A stretch of DNA of 64,000 nucleotides from positions 930,001 to 994,000 of the forward strand of contig NZ_JBDOIO010000003.1 of NCBI RefSeq assembly GCF_039831995.1. The letters run 5' to 3'. The translations under genes and the position numbers were made by a program. Positions 43,501 through 52,199 of this stretch are shown here, in pieces. A model generated the notes under the pieces. It was not told the origin of the DNA. It made no database searches and was given only the letters and a program-made list of their open reading frames with translations. Positions within the stretch are counted from its first letter, which is position 1, and every line of letters starts with the position of its first letter. Source of the DNA: Paenibacillus pabuli. Its GTDB lineage: Bacteria > Bacillota > Bacilli > Paenibacillales > Paenibacillaceae.

Positions 43501-44138
43501 AAAATCTGTACCTCGACGTGACGTGCACGGGCAATATACTTTTCGAGGAACACACCCCCGTCATTAAAATTGGCGGAAGCCAGTCGAGTTACGGATTCGA
43601 ATGCTTCCCGAAGCACCTCTTCATGTTCGCAGACCCGCATGCCGATTCCACCACCGCCGGCAGTCGATTTCAACATCACGGGATAGCCGATTACACTAGC
43701 TTGTTGAATTGCTTCATCCAGAGAATGCATCAAGCTCGTGCCTGGAAGTAAGGGTACGCCAGCTTCTTCGGCCATTGCTCTGGCTGTATGCTTCAAGCCA
43801 AACAGCTCAATATGTTCAGGAGAAGGACCAATAAACGTAATACCTTGCTCGGCGCATGCTTTGGCAAAGGCCGCGTTCTCACTCAAAAATCCGTACCCGG
43901 GATGGATCGCATCCGCCCCTGTCTCTGTTGCAGTCTGGAGCACCAATTCGGCGTTGACGTAGCTTTCTCTTGCCGGACCTTCTCCAATCAGTATGGCTTC
44001 GTCCGCAAGCTCAACATGAAGACTGTCTCGGTCTGCCTTCGTGTAGATGGCTACACTGGAGATGCTCATTTGACGCAAGGTCCGAATAATTCGTACTGCA
44101 ATGGCACCCCGATTCGCGATCAATACCTTTTTAAACAT
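40515..44138 (-). CDS. Biotin-dependent guanidine carboxylase (urea carboxylase family)
   Basis: 1207 residues, full length for the family. In order: biotin carboxylase (1 to about 450; start [20 protein letters not shown]-grasp loop [26 protein letters not shown]), carboxyltransferase made of the two allophanate-hydrolase-like halves (about 465-1050; [45 protein letters not shown]), a linker, and a biotinyl domain with [11 protein letters not shown] (biotin Lys near 1165). The ATG at 44138 has AAGGAGTGAG upstream; it overlaps the preceding gene by eight bases. Because a guanidine-I riboswitch controls the operon, guanidine rather than urea is the likely true substrate. Confidence 0.9.
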   Translation of the reverse strand: MFKKVLIANRGAIAVRIIRTLRQMSISSVAIYTKADRDSLHVELADEAILIGEGPARESYVNAELVLQTATETGADAIHPGYGFLSENAAFAKACAEQGITFIGPSPEHIELFGLKHTARAMAEEAGVPLLPGTSLMHSLDEAIQQASVIGYPVMLKSTAGGGGIGMRVCEHEEVLREAFESVTRLASANFNDGGVFLEKYIARARHVEVQIFGTGNGEAVALGERDCSVQRRNQKIIEETPAPCLPDVVRQEMHECARRLAISAGYRNAGTVEFLYDPDKQQFYFLEVNTRLQVEHGVTEEVLGIDLVEWMVKEAANESHSLNVTVPAPTGHSLQVRLYAEDCMNDFRPSDGRIDAINWPEDVRVESWIQPGLNVTTLYDPMLAKLIVHANTRNEAISKMKRVLRQLRVYGVTTNQSYIEAFLDNDSFANGEVYTRMLSDFKPLDHAIEVIDGGVQTTVQDSPGRIGYWDIGVPPSGPMDQLAFRIGNRLLGNDAQAAGLEMTLRGGTYRFRDEMTFCLTGADMKAELDGVNVEPYTPTIASPGTILTLGEAKQGMRTYLLVSGGLDMPTTLGSSATFTLGGFGGHRGSALRTGAVLRVHETDENVRTTLAPLTADRRPKYSNEWTIGVIPGPHCTDEYVLPAYLDQLIETTWEVHFNSSRTGVRLIGPAPLWARADGGDAGLHPSNIHDNAYAVGALDLTGDMPILLGPDGPSLGGFVCPVTTATAELWKLGQLSPGDKVRFRLVTVEEAEQLRAEQELYLRELDVQQVLPVLPETSTGEYMPILAHAVEGRRFSITVRCSGDENILVEYGERELNLLYRFQAYVLMEAIKESGNIPYIELTPGIRSLQIHLDASRMTVKEAAARIMELDLQLPELETIEVPSRIVKLPLSWDDPATQLAIERYQQNVRPDAPWCPSNLEFIRRMNGLGSLEEVAEIVFNASYLVMGLGDVYLGAPVAVPLDPRHRLVTTKYNPARTWTPENAVGIGGAYLCVYGMEGPGGYQFVGRTVQMWNSFRETSNFEAGKPWLLQFFDQLQFYPVSEAELLKMREEFPRGGFKVEVEETTFHLGSYLNWLKTIEKESGTFRQQQQSAFQAERNYWKELGIAEYVSEPEAAAALEVVEVPEGSLGMSSSMSGSVWKVLVEPGQDVRKGDTIIIEESMKMEFPQLAPTDGIIASLYVSPGDQIKSGDWIAAIIPTIKEEVAQ

Positions 44139-44799
44139 GGGCACTCACTCCTTCTGCATTCCATATAAGCACTTTGGCTGGTGTGGGGTTGTAAGCATTA
44201 CATGGATTGTTCAACTGCGGGCAGTTACTGATCAGAACGGTTACCGGGGCCAAAGCAAGCAGTTCAACATAACGACCTGGTGCGGACAGTCCATCAGCGA
44301 AGGTTAACTCCCCTTCCGGCGTCACGGGCACATTCATGAAAAAGTTGACATTTGGCGCGAGGTCACGCTTGGTAAATTCATCCCGCTGAGAGAGCATCAG
44401 CATAAAGGTGTCCCGGCAGTTGTGCATGGGCAGCTTATCATGAGCGTAGCGGACGGTATTGCTCTGAGCGGAACAGGCGCCGCCGATGGTGTCATGTCTT
44501 CCGCATGTATCAGCCGTAATTCGCATCAACTCTCGGCCTGATTCGGCGAGCAGCGTCGAACCTGTTGTCAAATACAAATTTCCCTGGCGGGTCATCGTTC
44601 TTACTGCGCTATAATGATCTGTCGGATCCTCCGTGGAATAGAACAGCGTATCAACGGCCTGATTGCCTTCCATATCGACAATACGAAGAACTTGGCCTGG
44701 CAGCAGATCATGTAACCAGCCATCACCGGCTGGGATAACTTGCTCATACATGGCTTGTTCCGTCAGCAATGGACTGTCTACAGGTTGAAATGTACTCAT
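44131..44799 (-). CDS. DUF1989 protein (UAAP2 type), probable carboxyguanidine deiminase subunit
   Basis: 222 residues of the DUF1989 family formerly called urea amidolyase-associated protein 2. Motifs: [34 protein letters not shown], the Cys-containing [24 protein letters not shown] (likely metal ligands) and [19 protein letters not shown] at the C-terminus. Family members in guanidine-responsive operons form a two-subunit carboxyguanidine deiminase (CgdA/CgdB) that converts carboxyguanidine to allophanate and ammonia. I cannot say which subunit this is. One base separates it from the upstream partner gene, and it overlaps the carboxylase gene. Confidence 0.88.
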   Translation of the reverse strand: MSTFQPVDSPLLTEQAMYEQVIPAGDGWLHDLLPGQVLRIVDMEGNQAVDTLFYSTEDPTDHYSAVRTMTRQGNLYLTTGSTLLAESGRELMRITADTCGRHDTIGGACSAQSNTVRYAHDKLPMHNCRDTFMLMLSQRDEFTKRDLAPNVNFFMNVPVTPEGELTFADGLSAPGRYVELLALAPVTVLISNCPQLNNPCNAYNPTPAKVLIWNAEGVSAHV

Positions 44800-44800
44800 A

Positions 44801-45523
44801 TTAGTTGGCTCCCTTCAGCAAAGCGTATGCATTCCACGTATTTTCAAAGGCTCTCCGGTTCTCTTCGCAGTGCACTACACACGGGTCCATTTCAGAAACA
44901 GGTTCGGCATCTGCCACGGAAACAACGATGGATGCGTCCGGGTATTGTCCAGAAGGATCAAGTGGATGTGGTGTGTTCGATAACACGAGCAGAATATCCA
45001 TTTCCGTACGGATCGTCACCGAACGTGCTGCCGTTTCCTGCAACATGTACTTCATCGTTCCATCCAGCTCGCAAACGACCTTGGAAAAAAAGTTGACCGG
45101 AACCCCGATGTCACGTGGGGACAGATTGTGGCGGAACAGTTCAACCTTGAAGTTCTCTTCCCCACTTCTCAGCCAGTCATTGCGCTGGTCCTGATATGTT
45201 GTCTTCCCATACTTTTCATCTGTAGCTTGACGAGTTGTGTATCCTGATAAAGGATCATGCCAGCCTACCGTATCCTCCGTAATAGAAGCAAGCGCCTTTC
45301 CTTGATCCGTCATTAATATATTGCCAGTTGTCAAAAAGGCGGTATGTTGGGCTTTAAGCGTATCAGGCATGTTGTAGCGTTCCGCTGGATCTTGTGCATG
45401 GAATAACAAAGCCGATAGATTGGCACGATCCCCTGTTGCCGTTAATGTGATTGCTTTTCCTCTTCCTACATGAGCAGACCATTTGTTACCAGGCTGCATC
45501 GTCATTGTAAATAGGGCTGTCAT
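44801..45523 (-). CDS. DUF1989 protein (UAAP1 type), probable carboxyguanidine deiminase subunit
   Basis: 240 residues, paralogous to the next gene: [99 protein letters not shown]. It lacks the TCGRH and GACSAQ Cys motifs that its partner has, so the two subunits are not equivalent. It is the first gene of the operon, 29 bases after the riboswitch terminator, with AGGAGGAATG before the ATG. Together with the partner it should deiminate carboxyguanidine made by the carboxylase. Confidence 0.88.
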   Translation of the reverse strand: MTALFTMTMQPGNKWSAHVGRGKAITLTATGDRANLSALLFHAQDPAERYNMPDTLKAQHTAFLTTGNILMTDQGKALASITEDTVGWHDPLSGYTTRQATDEKYGKTTYQDQRNDWLRSGEENFKVELFRHNLSPRDIGVPVNFFSKVVCELDGTMKYMLQETAARSVTIRTEMDILLVLSNTPHPLDPSGQYPDASIVVSVADAEPVSEMDPCVVHCEENRRAFENTWNAYALLKGAN

Positions 45524-45551
45524 TGTTCATTCCTCCTGTAGAAAAGTATAG

Positions 45552-45608
45552 AAAAAAGCCCGGGAGAAACATCAAAGATTGCTCTTTGATCGATTCTCCC
45601 GGGCTTTT
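45552..45608 (-). terminator. Riboswitch-controlled intrinsic terminator
   Basis: Minus-strand arms AAAAGCCCGGGAGAA (45594-45608) and TTCTCCCGGGCTTT (45555-45568) enclose an inner hairpin ATCAAAGA/TCTTTGAT (45571-45578, 45583-45590); six T follow. The left arm overlaps the aptamer, making an on-switch. Confidence 0.9.
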
Positions 45609-45692
45609 ATCCCGCCGTGTACATTAGGTTTAGCTACCCAATGCGTTTTCTCTCGGACCAGTCAGCCAGTGGATGGCTCGGAACCCTAGAAA
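45552..45692 (-). ncRNA. Guanidine-I riboswitch (ykkC class) with expression platform
   Basis: On the minus strand the leader contains the ykkC landmarks in order: CTAGGGTTCCG (about 45679-45689), CTGGTCCGAGAG (about 45650-45663), ACACGGCGGGATAAAAG and GCCCGGGAGA (about 45595-45624). These are the conserved guanidine-binding core elements. The aptamer is about 45594-45692; its 3' conserved GCCCGGGAGAA doubles as the left arm of a terminator (45552-45608), so guanidine binding should prevent termination and switch the operon on. It lies between the predicted promoter and the first DUF1989 gene. Confidence 0.93.
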
Positions 45693-45710
45693 ACATTTTT
45701 ATTCAACTCA

Positions 45711-45747
45711 TGTTATGAATACTAACATGTAAAATTACATTTCACAA
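45711..45747 (-). promoter_or_regulatory. Guanidine operon promoter with GlnR/TnrA box
   Basis: Minus strand: TTGTGA (45742-45747), 17 bases, TAGTAT (45719-45724), giving a start about 20 bases before the aptamer. An exact TGTNA-N7-TNACA site, TGTTATGAATACTAACA on the plus strand (45711-45727), with symmetric CA/TG flanks, overlaps the -10 and start. In this position GlnR or TnrA would repress when nitrogen is plentiful. Confidence 0.7.
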
Positions 45748-45900
45748 TACTTTTTTCAAAACAAAAGACAGAAATTTGAATTTGGCTTGCACTTTTTTCT
45801 TAATATTCTCAAAATAACGAAATACCTTCTATAGAAAATGAACTAATGTTCGTTTAAATCTAAAAAAATAACTTGATTTTTAATAAAACCCCTGTAAAAA

Positions 45901-45917
45901 TGTGAAGTGTCATGACA
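45901..45917 (+). promoter_or_regulatory. GlnR/TnrA box of the APC permease promoter
   Basis: TGTGAAGTGTCATGACA is an exact TGTNA-N7-TNACA match. A -10-like TATCAT follows at 45931-45936, so the box covers the expected -35 region, 45 bases before the permease start codon. Confidence 0.7.
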
Positions 45918-45962
45918 TAGCAAAACGATGTATCATTTTTGATTTCTGAAGGAGGTTTTACA

Positions 45963-47294
45963 ATGTCACAAAATATAACACTTAAAAGAAATCTCTCCTT
46001 GAGCCATGTGGTGACCATGGGGCTGGCCTGGATGTCTCCCATGATTTTTTTCACAAGTTTCGGCGTTCTGCATGAAGGTTCTCAGGGCATGCTGCTGGCT
46101 GCCTACGTCCTTGCTTTTGTAGCCATTTTATTTACAGCTGGCAGCTACGGACAGATGGCCAAGGCTTTTCCTGTGTCAGGTTCCGCATATACCTATGTAA
46201 GTCAGGCAATGAATCCGTTTATCGGTTTTCTGGTAGGCTGGGTGATTCTGCTTGATTATCTGTTTTCCTGCATTGTGGCTGTACTCATGTTTGGCATTAA
46301 TCTTCATGCCCAGTTTCCCTCCATCCCTTCTCCTGTCTGGATTGTGCTTCTTACCCTTATTGTGATGACCATCAACGTGATCGGCATTAAAACGTCAGCA
46401 AACGTTAACAAAATCTTCGTTTTGATGCAGATTATATTTATAGCAGGCTTCTGTGCGTTTCTTGTATACAAAGCGATGACACAAGGCGTGTCTGCCGGAT
46501 TTAATCCTCTTCAGTCCGTGGAAGGCGTTCCTTTCTCCGCCGTACTAGCTGGTGCCTCTCTTGTTTGTTTCTCGTTCCTTGGTTTTGACTCCATCACAAC
46601 GATGGCAGAAGAAACGCGAAAACCCGAAAAAACGATCCCTCGGGCCATTCTGATTATTGTTAGTGTTGCCGGTATCATGTACTTCGCAACAGCATATTTA
46701 ATTCAACAGATGTATCCTTCCTTCACGTTTACACATATGGACTCTGCAGGATTCGAATTAATGCAGGCCATAGGCGGAGGAACACTAGCATCCATCTTTA
46801 CGTTTGTCGTCATTTTCTCCGTACTCGCGCAAGGCATGTCATCTATGACAACCGTTTCAAGGCTGCTGTTTGTCATGGGAAGATCCTCCTTGCTGCCTCG
46901 AAAGTTCAGTTCAATTCACCCCAAATTCCGTACTCCTGTGTTCAACATTGTGCTGGTCAGCGTCATTTCCCTGGCTGCATTATTCATCAGTCTGGAGACA
47001 GCCATCATGTTTGTCAGCTTTGGTGCGCTAACGGCTTTCCTGTTCGTCAATCTTTCCGTTATCTGTCACTACATCATTCGGGAGAAAAAGCGCACTCTGC
47101 AGGACTGGATTGTGAGAATGTTCTTCCCCTTATTGGGAGCTATGTTCATTCTGTATCTCATCACTCAGCTTGAAGCCTCCTCTCTGCTTCTTGGTACAGG
47201 CTGGATCGCTCTAGGCCTCCTTCTGTACGCGAATCAGCGAATGAGATCTTCTTCAGCATCCAAGGTGCTGCCAGAGATTGAAGAGGCCATGTGA
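45963..47294 (+). CDS. APC family permease, candidate nitrogen-compound importer
   Basis: 443 residues from the ATG at 45963 (AAGGAGGTTTTACA upstream). Twelve hydrophobic segments; APC hallmarks are LSHVVTMGLAWMSPMIFFTSFG in helix 1, AKAFPVSGSAYTYVSQAMNPFIGFLVGWVILLDYLF in helices 2-3 and SFLGFDSITTMAEETRKPEKTIPRAI in helix 6. It resembles PuuP/YfnA-like amine and amino-acid importers. It is divergent from the guanidine operon and has its own GlnR-type box, so it likely brings in a nitrogen source; guanidine is a hypothesis. Very short leader, so it is not itself riboswitch-controlled. Confidence 0.92.
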   Translation: MSQNITLKRNLSLSHVVTMGLAWMSPMIFFTSFGVLHEGSQGMLLAAYVLAFVAILFTAGSYGQMAKAFPVSGSAYTYVSQAMNPFIGFLVGWVILLDYLFSCIVAVLMFGINLHAQFPSIPSPVWIVLLTLIVMTINVIGIKTSANVNKIFVLMQIIFIAGFCAFLVYKAMTQGVSAGFNPLQSVEGVPFSAVLAGASLVCFSFLGFDSITTMAEETRKPEKTIPRAILIIVSVAGIMYFATAYLIQQMYPSFTFTHMDSAGFELMQAIGGGTLASIFTFVVIFSVLAQGMSSMTTVSRLLFVMGRSSLLPRKFSSIHPKFRTPVFNIVLVSVISLAALFISLETAIMFVSFGALTAFLFVNLSVICHYIIREKKRTLQDWIVRMFFPLLGAMFILYLITQLEASSLLLGTGWIALGLLLYANQRMRSSSASKVLPEIEEAM

Positions 47295-47336
47295 GTGGAA
47301 TCCATCTTTCATCAGAAGATTTCTCCTTCTCTGCGT

Positions 47337-47380
47337 AGCAAAAAAAGAACCTGAATGCAGTATTCAGGCTCTTTTTTGCT
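47337..47380. terminator. Bidirectional terminator between APC permease and GNAT genes
   Basis: Arms AGCAAAAAAAGAACCTGAAT (47337-47356) and ATTCAGGCTCTTTTTTGCT (47362-47380) pair with one bulge; A and T tracts are inside the stem so both strands can terminate. Confidence 0.85.
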
Positions 47381-47431
47381 CGTTTACCCTTTTATAAACT
47401 CACAATACAAGAACTATAAAGTTTTGCTGTG

Positions 47432-48001
<570 letters not shown>

Positions 48002-48022
48002 CTACATACGACTCAACCACTC

Positions 48023-48097
48023 TTTTTTTGTTGCAAATGCAATAAAAAAGGGTTATATTCAATCTACTTTATAATTGTTGTATTTGCAACAAAAAAA
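48023..48097. repeat. 20-base inverted repeat in a divergent promoter region
   Basis: Arms at 48023-48042 and 48078-48097 (TTTTTTTGTTGCAAATGCAA and its complement with one G:T exception) are separated by 35 bases. They lie between the divergent GNAT gene and the YczE-like pseudogene. The core GTTGCAAAT/ATTTGCAAC may be a pair of operator half-sites or a long transcript hairpin; I cannot tell which. Confidence 0.6.
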
Positions 48098-48118
48098 ACA
48101 AAAAAGAGGTAGAACAAA

Positions 48119-48736
48119 TTGAAGGTAGTATTTTTTTGCATTGGAATTTTAATATTGACTCTCGGCATTTCACTCACGATTCAATCCGACCTTGGAACCT
48201 CCCCTTTTGACGCCCTTTTGGTGGGTTTGTCCGTTCAGGTCGGCCTCTCTGTATGAAGTTGGGAAATTATCATAGCGTTACTTCTGCTATGTTGTAATTC
48301 ACTCATACTGAAACGAAGACCGGAAGTATTAGGATTGTTAACCGCATTTATTACGGGGATTGGGATCGATATGTGGCTTTTTATGCTGCACAGCTGGGCT
48401 AAACCTGAGCTGTGGCTTAGTAAGATGGCATACATGGTCATCGGCCTGATCCTTATCGGACTAGGAACGGCTACATACTTATTGACCCATTTTGCTCCGA
48501 TCCCACTGGACCGATTGACATTAATTATACAGGAACTTACCCGAACCAATCTCTTTGCAGCAAGAACATTCATTTATCTTATTTTTCTAGGATTAGCATT
48601 GATCCTCAAAGGCCCCATCGGTATGGGAACGATTCTAACCGTTTGTTTAGGCGGATTGATATTGAATTTCTTCATGCCTATGATCCAGAAGATTTTGGAA
48701 CGTTTCATCCATCATGCCCGTCAACAGAACTCATGA
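48119..48736 (+). pseudogene. YczE/YitT-like membrane protein, interrupted by in-frame TGA
   Basis: From a TTG at 48119, with AAAAAGAGGTAG upstream, one continuous frame of 205 codons reaches the stop at 48736, except for a TGA at 48254-48256 (codon 46). Before it: GISLTIQSDLGTSPFDALLVGLSVQVGLSV; after it: SWEIIIALLLLCCNSLILKRRPEVLG and further membrane helices. In this family (DUF6198/YczE-like) a Gly follows the V in GL(T/S)(V/I)GSWEII, so a single GGA to TGA change explains the stop. Reinitiation downstream (ATG 48335) would lack the first two helices. No frameshift is needed. Confidence 0.75.
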
Positions 48737-48841
48737 ATGATCAAAAACAGTAAGCATAACAATCGTCCTCTATTTCTATTATAATCAAACTTATTCGACT
48801 AGCTAACCGCATCCTATTCTTAGAATCATAAGGAGACATTC

Positions 48842-49723
48842 ATGAACATCCCCAAAGGTACATATGGCTTTCGATTCGCTGATGATCCCGAACTGCAATT
48901 GTGCATATTATTTGCGGCAGGTTGTGATTCCATCAGCACTCCTTCTTATCATTGGGACGGGTTGGTGCGAAATGACGGGCCGCTCCTTCTTTTTCAGTAC
49001 ACACTTTCTGGCGAAGGTAGGTATGAATCAGAAACACAGAGGCACCGGGTCACTGCGGGACAAGCTTTTCTCGCGGAAATTCCTGGACCCCATCGCTATT
49101 ATTATCACCCTGAGTCCAGTGAGCCGTGGGAATTTCTATTTTTGCTCTTCCGGCCGAATCTGATTCTGCCTCATTGGCGCAAATTTTTACGCGAAGCAGG
49201 GGAAGTCCCATTTCTCCCAGCAGATTGTGCACCTATAAAGTTGTTACGATTGATTGTGAACGATGCAGCGGCTGGCCGGATCTCCGATCCCTTGATCGCC
49301 TCTTCTTCGGTATATCAATTCATGACCGAGCTGGCCAGATTACAGATCACGACTCTGCAGAACAGGAACACCTGGTCAGATAACGTCAAGCGTGCAGCTG
49401 AATTTATAGAGCAAAATTATTCACAAATGATTAGTATTGATCAGTTAGCCGAACATGTCTCTTTGTCCAAATATCATCTGATTCGACGTTTCTCGGCCAG
49501 CACGGGATTAACTCCCGTTGCTTATCTAACTCGTATTCGCATTGAGAAGGCCATGGCACTGCTTCGGGGGACCGAACTTAGCATTGAAGCGATTGCCGAG
49601 CGAATCGGGTATTCCAGTGGAAGTTATTTTATAAAAGCTTTTCGAACCATGACCGGACTTACACCAGGCGAATTCCGCAGCGGAGGCGAGAGCCTCGCTT
49701 ATCGCAAGTTGTTCTTTGATTAA
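48842..49723 (+). CDS. AraC family transcriptional regulator
   Basis: 293 residues. N-terminal cupin-like ligand domain (FQYTLSGEGRYESETQRHRVTAGQAFLAEIPGPHRYYYHPESSEPWEFLFLLFRP) and C-terminal AraC DNA-binding domain with both helix-turn-helix motifs (LAEHVSLSKYHLIRRFSASTGLTP, IEAIAERIGYSSGSYFIKAFRTMTGLTP). The ATG follows AAGGAGACATTC. It lies 108 bases upstream of the GH27 gene on the same strand and probably activates it on sensing the sugar released. Confidence 0.92.
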   Translation: MNIPKGTYGFRFADDPELQLCILFAAGCDSISTPSYHWDGLVRNDGPLLLFQYTLSGEGRYESETQRHRVTAGQAFLAEIPGPHRYYYHPESSEPWEFLFLLFRPNLILPHWRKFLREAGEVPFLPADCAPIKLLRLIVNDAAAGRISDPLIASSSVYQFMTELARLQITTLQNRNTWSDNVKRAAEFIEQNYSQMISIDQLAEHVSLSKYHLIRRFSASTGLTPVAYLTRIRIEKAMALLRGTELSIEAIAERIGYSSGSYFIKAFRTMTGLTPGEFRSGGESLAYRKLFFD

Positions 49724-49831
49724 GAGCAATATAGTACCATTCAGCTCCCAAGATTACTATAGATATTGCTAATCTCCTTTATTAAGATGAACATAACCAG
49801 AGCAATAATTAATTAGTAAAGGAGATTTACA

Positions 49832-51112
49832 ATGAATCATAAGCTTGCAGCACCTACACCACCGCTTGGATGGAACAGCTGGGACTGCTACGGTGCAGCC
49901 GTAACGGAAGCAGAAATTCGCGGTAACGCGGAATACATGGCTGAACATCTCAAATCATTTGGCTGGAACTACATTACCGTCGATATTCAATGGTATGAGC
50001 CTTATGCAAACTCCTCTCAATACCGGCCCTTTGTTCCTTTGGTGATGGATGAATATTCCCGGCTTATGCCTGCCGAGAACCGCTTTCCCTCTGCTGAGGG
50101 CGGTCAAGGCTTCAAGCCATTAGCCGATTATGTACATAGCCTTGGATTAAAATTCGGCATTCACATCATGCGCGGTATTCCAAGACAGGCTGCGCATGCA
50201 GCTAGCCCGATTCTGAATACAACCGCAACAGCACGAGATATCGCACATACCAATTCCATCTGTCCATGGAATACAGATATGTATGGCGTTGATGCATCGA
50301 AGGAAGGTGCACAGGCCTATTACGATTCTCTTTTTGAACTCTACGCCGAGTGGGGCGTTGACTTGGTCAAGGTAGACGACATCGCTGCCTCCAGGCTGTA
50401 TGATACCCATCAGCCTGAGATTGAGCTAATCTCCAAAGCCATTGAGTGCTGTGGCCGGCCCATGGTACTGAGTCTCTCTCCTGGTCCCGCTCCTGTGGAA
50501 TACTCGGCGTTCTTCGCTGATCATGCCAACATGTGGCGGGTCACGGATGACTTCTGGGATCAATGGCCGCTTCTGCTGGATATGTTTGACCGCTGCCGAA
50601 CTTGGCAAGGTATCCCGCAGGAAGGATGCTGGCCGGACTGCGACATGCTCCCACTCGGTCATATCGGAATCCGATCCGTTGACGGGGGCGGTGCGGATCG
50701 CTGGACCCGCTTCACCCGTGATGAGCAGCTGACGATGATGTCGCTCTGGAGCATTTTCCGATCTCCGCTCATTTTCGGCGGGGAGCTTCGCGACTGTGAC
50801 GAATGGACTCTTTCCCTGTTAACCAACCGGGAAGTGTTGCGCATGAATCAGGATAGTCATGGAGCCAAGGAAACGCTTCGCCAAGGTAATCTCATTGTCT
50901 GGACAGCTGAAGCCGCTGATCAATCCCGTTACGCTGCACTATTCAATGTAGGTGATTCCGAGCTGCCCCTAAGTCTGGCTGTTGACCACATTGGTCTCAC
51001 GGACTACACCTCCGGCACCGAGCTGTGGAATGAAACCCCAGCCGAACTTACAGGAGGCGTACTGCAGACAAATGTGCCTCCGCACGGCGTACGACTCTAT
51101 CGTTTCTATTAA
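49832..51112 (+). CDS. GH27 alpha-galactosidase family protein
   Basis: 426 residues. The GH27 barrel is shown by APTPPLGWNSWDCYGAAVTEAEI, NYITVDIQWYEP, LGLKFGIHIMRGIPRQA, the nucleophile Asp in DLVKVDDIA (about residue 184), and the acid/base Asp in WRVTDDFWDQW (about residue 237). QDSHGAKETLRQGN starts the C-terminal beta domain. GH27 includes alpha-galactosidases, alpha-N-acetylgalactosaminidases and beta-L-arabinopyranosidases; the absence of the usual Cys-stabilised WDYCK loop leaves the specificity open. No signal peptide, so it is cytoplasmic. AAAGGAGATTTAC precedes the ATG. Confidence 0.92.
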   Translation: MNHKLAAPTPPLGWNSWDCYGAAVTEAEIRGNAEYMAEHLKSFGWNYITVDIQWYEPYANSSQYRPFVPLVMDEYSRLMPAENRFPSAEGGQGFKPLADYVHSLGLKFGIHIMRGIPRQAAHAASPILNTTATARDIAHTNSICPWNTDMYGVDASKEGAQAYYDSLFELYAEWGVDLVKVDDIAASRLYDTHQPEIELISKAIECCGRPMVLSLSPGPAPVEYSAFFADHANMWRVTDDFWDQWPLLLDMFDRCRTWQGIPQEGCWPDCDMLPLGHIGIRSVDGGGADRWTRFTRDEQLTMMSLWSIFRSPLIFGGELRDCDEWTLSLLTNREVLRMNQDSHGAKETLRQGNLIVWTAEAADQSRYAALFNVGDSELPLSLAVDHIGLTDYTSGTELWNETPAELTGGVLQTNVPPHGVRLYRFY

Positions 51113-51246
51113 TCTCTGCACCAACTTGATCAGATCAACTCCGATTCGTATGTAGGCCAGTCGACTAAACTCACTTTGGAATTCCTTATGATCGAATGGT
51201 CTCATAATCACCTCTACCTATGCTTTTGTAAGACAAAAGATAAACA

Positions 51247-51290
51247 AAAGACGCCTACCAGTTATAGATTCGAATTGGGTAGGCGTCTTT
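51247..51290. terminator. Bidirectional terminator between GH27 and permease genes
   Basis: Perfect 13-base stem AAAGACGCCTACC (51247-51259) and GGTAGGCGTCTTT (51278-51290) with an 18-base loop, between convergent genes. Confidence 0.85.
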
Positions 51291-51361
51291 GGCCATTACT
51301 AAAGTGATGGCGACTCACATTTCATTACATTAATAAGCTGTTACACGAAGTTAATAGAAGT

Positions 51362-52198
51362 TTATCCTTTTGTCGCTCCGGCAGAGATCCCCTTCACAAA
51401 GTATCTTTGTAAGGCAACGAAAACAATCAGCAGGGGTACAACCGACAAGGCTGTTCCAGCAAATATCATATCCCATCTGGACGAGAACTCACCGATGTAG
51501 CGGTAAATTTCAACAACCATGGTTTTGGGCTCACCGGAAGGAAGAACGAGCATTGGCATGAGAAAATCGTTCCAGATGCCCAGGCCGTTTAATATAATCA
51601 TACTGGCTGTAACCGGTCCGAGCAGCGGGAATACAATTCTCCAGAAAATGCTGTAACGACTGCAGCCGTCAATCTCCGCTGCTTCTTCGATTTCTTTGGG
51701 AATCCCTTTAACAAAGCTGGTATACAACAGGCAACCAAATCCAATAGCACCTGCGATATAAACCAATATTGGACCAGCGAGACTGCCATAAAGGCCAAGC
51801 ATTTTCAATTCTTTAAATAACGGAATCATGTAAGCCTGAAATGGAATCATCATTCCTGCCAGGAAGTAGAGGAATACAAAATTCGTCCATTTGGCATTTC
51901 TCCTTTCAATGGCATAACCTGCCATAGGTATGATCAATATCTGCATCACAATGGAGACCACGGTCAGGATCAGACTATTCAAAATTGCCCTCGGGAACTC
52001 TGTTTCGGTCAACAGATACTTGAAATTCTCAAGATACAATGACGTTGGTAACGATAGAGCATTTCGCATGATTTCACCGTTTCTTTTGAAGGCAGACATT
52101 AAGTTGAAGAAAATTGGAAAAAAGAAAAGGATAGCGAATATCAGAATAGTGACGAAGAGAATGATATCCTTTGTTTTTTGGTGTCTCTGCATACTCAT
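51362..52198 (-). CDS. Carbohydrate ABC transporter permease, MalG type
   Basis: 278 residues, about six helices. EAA loop EEAAEIDGCSRYSIFWRIVFPLLGP (about residues 168-192) and C-terminal QRYFVKGISAGATKG. Starts one base after the MalF stop, with GGAGGTGC twelve bases upstream, so translation is coupled to the preceding gene. It is the second channel subunit of the third sugar transporter in the window, together with the 52200-53135 and 53197-54513 products. Confidence 0.93.
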   Translation of the reverse strand: MSMQRHQKTKDIILFVTILIFAILFFFPIFFNLMSAFKRNGEIMRNALSLPTSLYLENFKYLLTETEFPRAILNSLILTVVSIVMQILIIPMAGYAIERRNAKWTNFVFLYFLAGMMIPFQAYMIPLFKELKMLGLYGSLAGPILVYIAGAIGFGCLLYTSFVKGIPKEIEEAAEIDGCSRYSIFWRIVFPLLGPVTASMIILNGLGIWNDFLMPMLVLPSGEPKTMVVEIYRYIGEFSSRWDMIFAGTALSVVPLLIVFVALQRYFVKGISAGATKG

Positions 52199-52199
52199 C

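Noticed and set aside
43176..43751. Plus-strand frame of 191 codons inside the guanidine carboxylase gene
   Set aside because: Shadow of the biotin carboxylase domain on the opposite strand; no ribosome site and no recognisable protein.
45727..45740. Palindrome ATGTAAAATTACAT next to the GlnR box as a second nitrogen-regulator site
   Set aside because: The half-sites are only two bases apart instead of seven, so it does not fit the TGTNA-N7-TNACA spacing.
48254..48256. In-frame TGA read as selenocysteine or Trp
   Set aside because: The family has Gly at this position and no recoding signals or selenocysteine genes are visible; a GGA to TGA mutation is simpler.
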